This document shows positions 13,904 through 16,319 of a stretch of DNA of 16,319 bases, one piece after another. The stretch is from JAXGPP01 sp964436865 (GTDB lineage Bacteria; Planctomycetota; Planctomycetia; Pirellulales; Thermoguttaceae): the NCBI GenBank assembly GCA_964436865.1, contig CAYTFK010000142.1, positions 1 through 16,319 of the forward strand, given 5' to 3'. A program made the position numbers and the translations under genes. Every line of letters begins with the position of its first letter. The stretch's first letter is position 1. A model generated the notes under the pieces. It was not told the DNA's origin, made no database searches, and saw only the letters and a program-made list of their open reading frames with translations.

Positions 13904-16319
13904 GGCCGATTCTGCTGGCCGAGGGCGCCATGAGAACGACGTTCCGATGGGGACGGATCGATTCGAACGCCGACTGGATTCTGCCCGTCCTGGCGACGAT
14001 CGCCGCGATTGTCTTCGTCCGCGCGATGTACCGTCGCGATGCTCGGGAAGTGGGCCGTGGACTGGGCTGGTTCCTGACCGCACTGCGGAGCGTGGCGTTC
14101 TTCGGTGTGCTGCTTCTGTATCTCGATCCGCAATGGCGGACCGAGCGCGAAGTGGCTCTCAACAGCCGCGTGCTGGTGCTGGTCGATACGAGTTCGAGCA
14201 TGGGTTTGATCGATGCGGATTCGTCGCCCGCACCCGGGGCGGCGAATCGGGCCGAACAGGTCGCCACCGGCCTGACCGAGAGCGATTTCCTGCCGGCCCT
14301 CCGTAAGGCCCATGACGTGGTGGTGCTGAAGTTCGACTCCGAGATCAGCCGCATCGCCACGCTGGCCAAGACGGCTCCTTCGACAATCGTCGATTCCGCG
14401 GAAGTGAAGCAACCCGATGCCGCCGGCCGCTCGGAGGTCGATGATTGGCGGCAGGCACTCGTCCCGCGCGGCCTTGAGACCAGGCTCGGCCAGGCGCTGC
14501 GGCAACTGGCGTACGACGAGCGGGGCGCGCCCGTCTCCGGGCTGATTGTGTTCACCGATGGCGGGCAGAATGCCGGTATCGGTGTGGAGCCGGCCATCGA
14601 GGTCGCACGCGAGGCGAAGATCCCCGTCTTCACTGTAGGAGTCGGATCGAGCAGCGTGCCGACGAATATCCGCGTCTATCGGCTGGAAGCCCTGCCGCGG
14701 GCCTATCCCGGCGACCCGTATACCGTCAGCGGGTTGATTCAGGCGCAAGGCCCCGCCGGCGAGGTTGCGGGGCGGTCGGTCACCGTTCAGTTGCTCCAGC
14801 GAAAGGGAGACACGCCGGGCGAGGCAGGCAGCGGCAGGCTGCTGGAGAGCCAGGAAGTGATTCTCGGCGCCGACGGCGAACCGGTTCCGGTGAAGTTCGA
14901 GTTGACACCCCGCGAGACGGGCCGTCACACGCTCTGCCTGCGCGTCGTTTCGCGCCGGCCCGATCAGAACCCGGCCGACGACTACCGCGAGACCGACGTA
15001 GACGTGGTTGACCGCAAGGACCGCGTGTTGATCGTCGCCGGCGGCCCTTCGCGCGATTACCAGTTCCTGCGGACCCAACTCTACCGCGACCCGGCGATGA
15101 CGGTCGACATCTTCCTGCAGAGCGCACCGCCGGGCATTTCTCAAGAGGCAGACAAGATCCTCGATGAATTCCCCGGCACTCGCGAGGCGATGTTCGAGTA
15201 CGACTGCGTCGTCGCCTTCGACCCCGACTGGAAGGCGCTCGACACACCGCAGGTGGACCTCCTGGAATCGTGGGTTGCCGAGCAAGGGGGCGGGCTGATC
15301 GTAGTCGCGGGCCCGGTGTACACCGGAGAAGCGATTACCGGCTGGACCGCCGACCCCGCGATGAGCAAGATCCGCGCCCTGTACCCGGTGGAATTTGAAC
15401 AACGGCCTTCGGTTCTGGAAAGCGGCAGCTATGCCTCGGAGGACCCCTGGCCGCTGGAGTTCACGCGGGAAGGGCTGGAAGCGGAGTACCTGTGGCTGGG
15501 CGATACGGTCCAAGACAACCAGCGGGCGTGGGCCGAGTTGCCGGGCGTCTACAGCCATTTCCCGGTCCGCGGTCCCAAATCGGCCGCGACGGTACTGGCG
15601 AGATTCGCCGATCCGCGCGCCCGGCGCGGCGGCGATCAGCCCGTGTATTTTGCCGAGCACTTTTACGGTTCCGGCCGGGTGTTCTACATGGGCAGCGCGG
15701 AATTGTGGCGGTTGCGGGCGATCGACCCCGGCTGGTTTGAACGGATCTCCACGCGCCTCATCCGCCACGTTTCGCAGGGGCGACTGCTGCGCGAATCGAG
15801 CCGCGGTTTGCTGCTCGTCGGTCAGGATCGCCAGGTATTGGGAGGCACCGTTCCGATCCGCGCCCAGCTCACCAACGCCCAACTCGGCCCGCTCGAAGCC
15901 GCCTCGGTCGCATTGGAGGTGTTTGAGCCGGATGGCAGTGTGAATACGCTTTCGCTCCGCGCCGATCCGACGCGGGCGGGGACCTTCGCGGGGCAACTCA
16001 CGGTTCTGGAAGAGGGCGTGTATCGTCTGGAGTTGCCTGTGCCGAACAGCGACGAGCGGATCACCCGGCGTGTGCAAGTGACCTTGCCCGACCTGGAACG
16101 CCAGAGCCCACAGCGCAACGACAAGCTGCTCGAACGGATCGCCGACGCCTCGGGCGGCAAATACTATCCCGATCTGGCCCAGGCCCTTAACACGCGGGCT
16201 CCCGACTCGCTTGTCAACCGACTCAAGGACCGTACCAAGACGATGATCCTGACCGCCGGCCCCGACCCCAAATGGGAAGAGGCCTGGATGCGTTGGTGGA
16301 TGGTCGCTGTGGCCGGCGT
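13897..16319 (+). CDS. Membrane VWA protein with glutamine-amidotransferase-like domain, 3' end missing
   Basis: The frame is open from ATG 13897 through the right edge: 807 full codons and no stop. Two transmembrane helices come first (residues ~27-44 and ~58-76), then a VWA domain with D97-T-S99-S-S101, T195 in GLETRLGQAL and D221 in LIVFTDGG, a complete metal site. Residues ~290-370 are beta-rich. At ~376-475 is a class I glutamine-amidotransferase-like fold (RVLIVAGGPSRDYQFL, then VVAFDPDW and WVAEQGGGLIVVAG) without an evident catalytic Cys nucleophile elbow, so probably non-catalytic. Beta-sandwich sequence follows, then RWWMVAVAG at 799-807, the likely start of a C-terminal helix, so only a few tens of residues are probably missing. 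It overlaps the BatA-like gene by 7 nt (ATGGTAG). The long minus-strand frame at 13852-16077 is its shadow. Confidence 0.93.
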   Translation, partial: MVGPILLAEGAMRTTFRWGRIDSNADWILPVLATIAAIVFVRAMYRRDAREVGRGLGWFLTALRSVAFFGVLLLYLDPQWRTEREVALNSRVLVLVDTSSSMGLIDADSSPAPGAANRAEQVATGLTESDFLPALRKAHDVVVLKFDSEISRIATLAKTAPSTIVDSAEVKQPDAAGRSEVDDWRQALVPRGLETRLGQALRQLAYDERGAPVSGLIVFTDGGQNAGIGVEPAIEVAREAKIPVFTVGVGSSSVPTNIRVYRLEALPRAYPGDPYTVSGLIQAQGPAGEVAGRSVTVQLLQRKGDTPGEAGSGRLLESQEVILGADGEPVPVKFELTPRETGRHTLCLRVVSRRPDQNPADDYRETDVDVVDRKDRVLIVAGGPSRDYQFLRTQLYRDPAMTVDIFLQSAPPGISQEADKILDEFPGTREAMFEYDCVVAFDPDWKALDTPQVDLLESWVAEQGGGLIVVAGPVYTGEAITGWTADPAMSKIRALYPVEFEQRPSVLESGSYASEDPWPLEFTREGLEAEYLWLGDTVQDNQRAWAELPGVYSHFPVRGPKSAATVLARFADPRARRGGDQPVYFAEHFYGSGRVFYMGSAELWRLRAIDPGWFERISTRLIRHVSQGRLLRESSRGLLLVGQDRQVLGGTVPIRAQLTNAQLGPLEAASVALEVFEPDGSVNTLSLRADPTRAGTFAGQLTVLEEGVYRLELPVPNSDERITRRVQVTLPDLERQSPQRNDKLLERIADASGGKYYPDLAQALNTRAPDSLVNRLKDRTKTMILTAGPDPKWEEAWMRWWMVAVAG

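Noticed and set aside
13852..16077. A 741-codon open frame on the minus strand
   Set aside because: Antisense to the last VWA gene, whose plus-strand frame has clear VWA motifs, membrane helices and an AGGAGG site.

Overview
The window looks like chromosomal DNA of a planctomycete, probably Pirellulales-like. The reasons are the high GC with strong G/C third-position bias, an HU protein with a Lys/Ala/Pro tail, and a run of genes pairing a secreted PQQ-repeat/TPR protein and a squalene-cyclase-fold protein with MoxR, DUF58 and BatA-type von Willebrand A (VWA) genes. The taxonomic call is inference; no rRNA or other marker gene is present. I see no tRNA, CRISPR array, insertion sequence or phage gene.

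Left part (1-3081): the 3' end of a parallel beta-helix (pectin-lyase-like) protein gene; a 69-residue zinc-ribbon protein; a convergent RluA-family pseudouridine synthase on the minus strand; divergent from it, a Maf nucleotide pyrophosphatase; then a convergent minus-strand HU-family DNA-binding protein. A perfect 14-bp-stem hairpin lies between Maf and HU.

Middle (3082-3981): about 900 bp without a convincing gene. The HU-proximal part is AT-rich. The second part is GC-rich and structured, and holds a 10-bp motif present three times at 23-24 bp spacing.

Right part (3982-16319): six plus-strand genes in tight array: a 1527-residue secreted TPR/two-propeller protein, a 365-residue secreted terpene-cyclase-fold protein, a MoxR AAA+ ATPase, a DUF58 protein, a BatA-like membrane VWA protein, and a second large membrane VWA protein with a glutamine-amidotransferase-like domain that runs off the right edge. 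Gaps are 2 nt, 71 nt, a 35-nt overlap, 2 nt and a 7-nt overlap, so this is very likely one operon. MoxR plus DUF58 plus VWA proteins is a known chaperone/metal-binding-scaffold theme (as in the Bat and MoxR systems). The function of this version, with the propeller and cyclase-fold proteins at its head, is not known to me and is the best candidate here for an undescribed envelope system.
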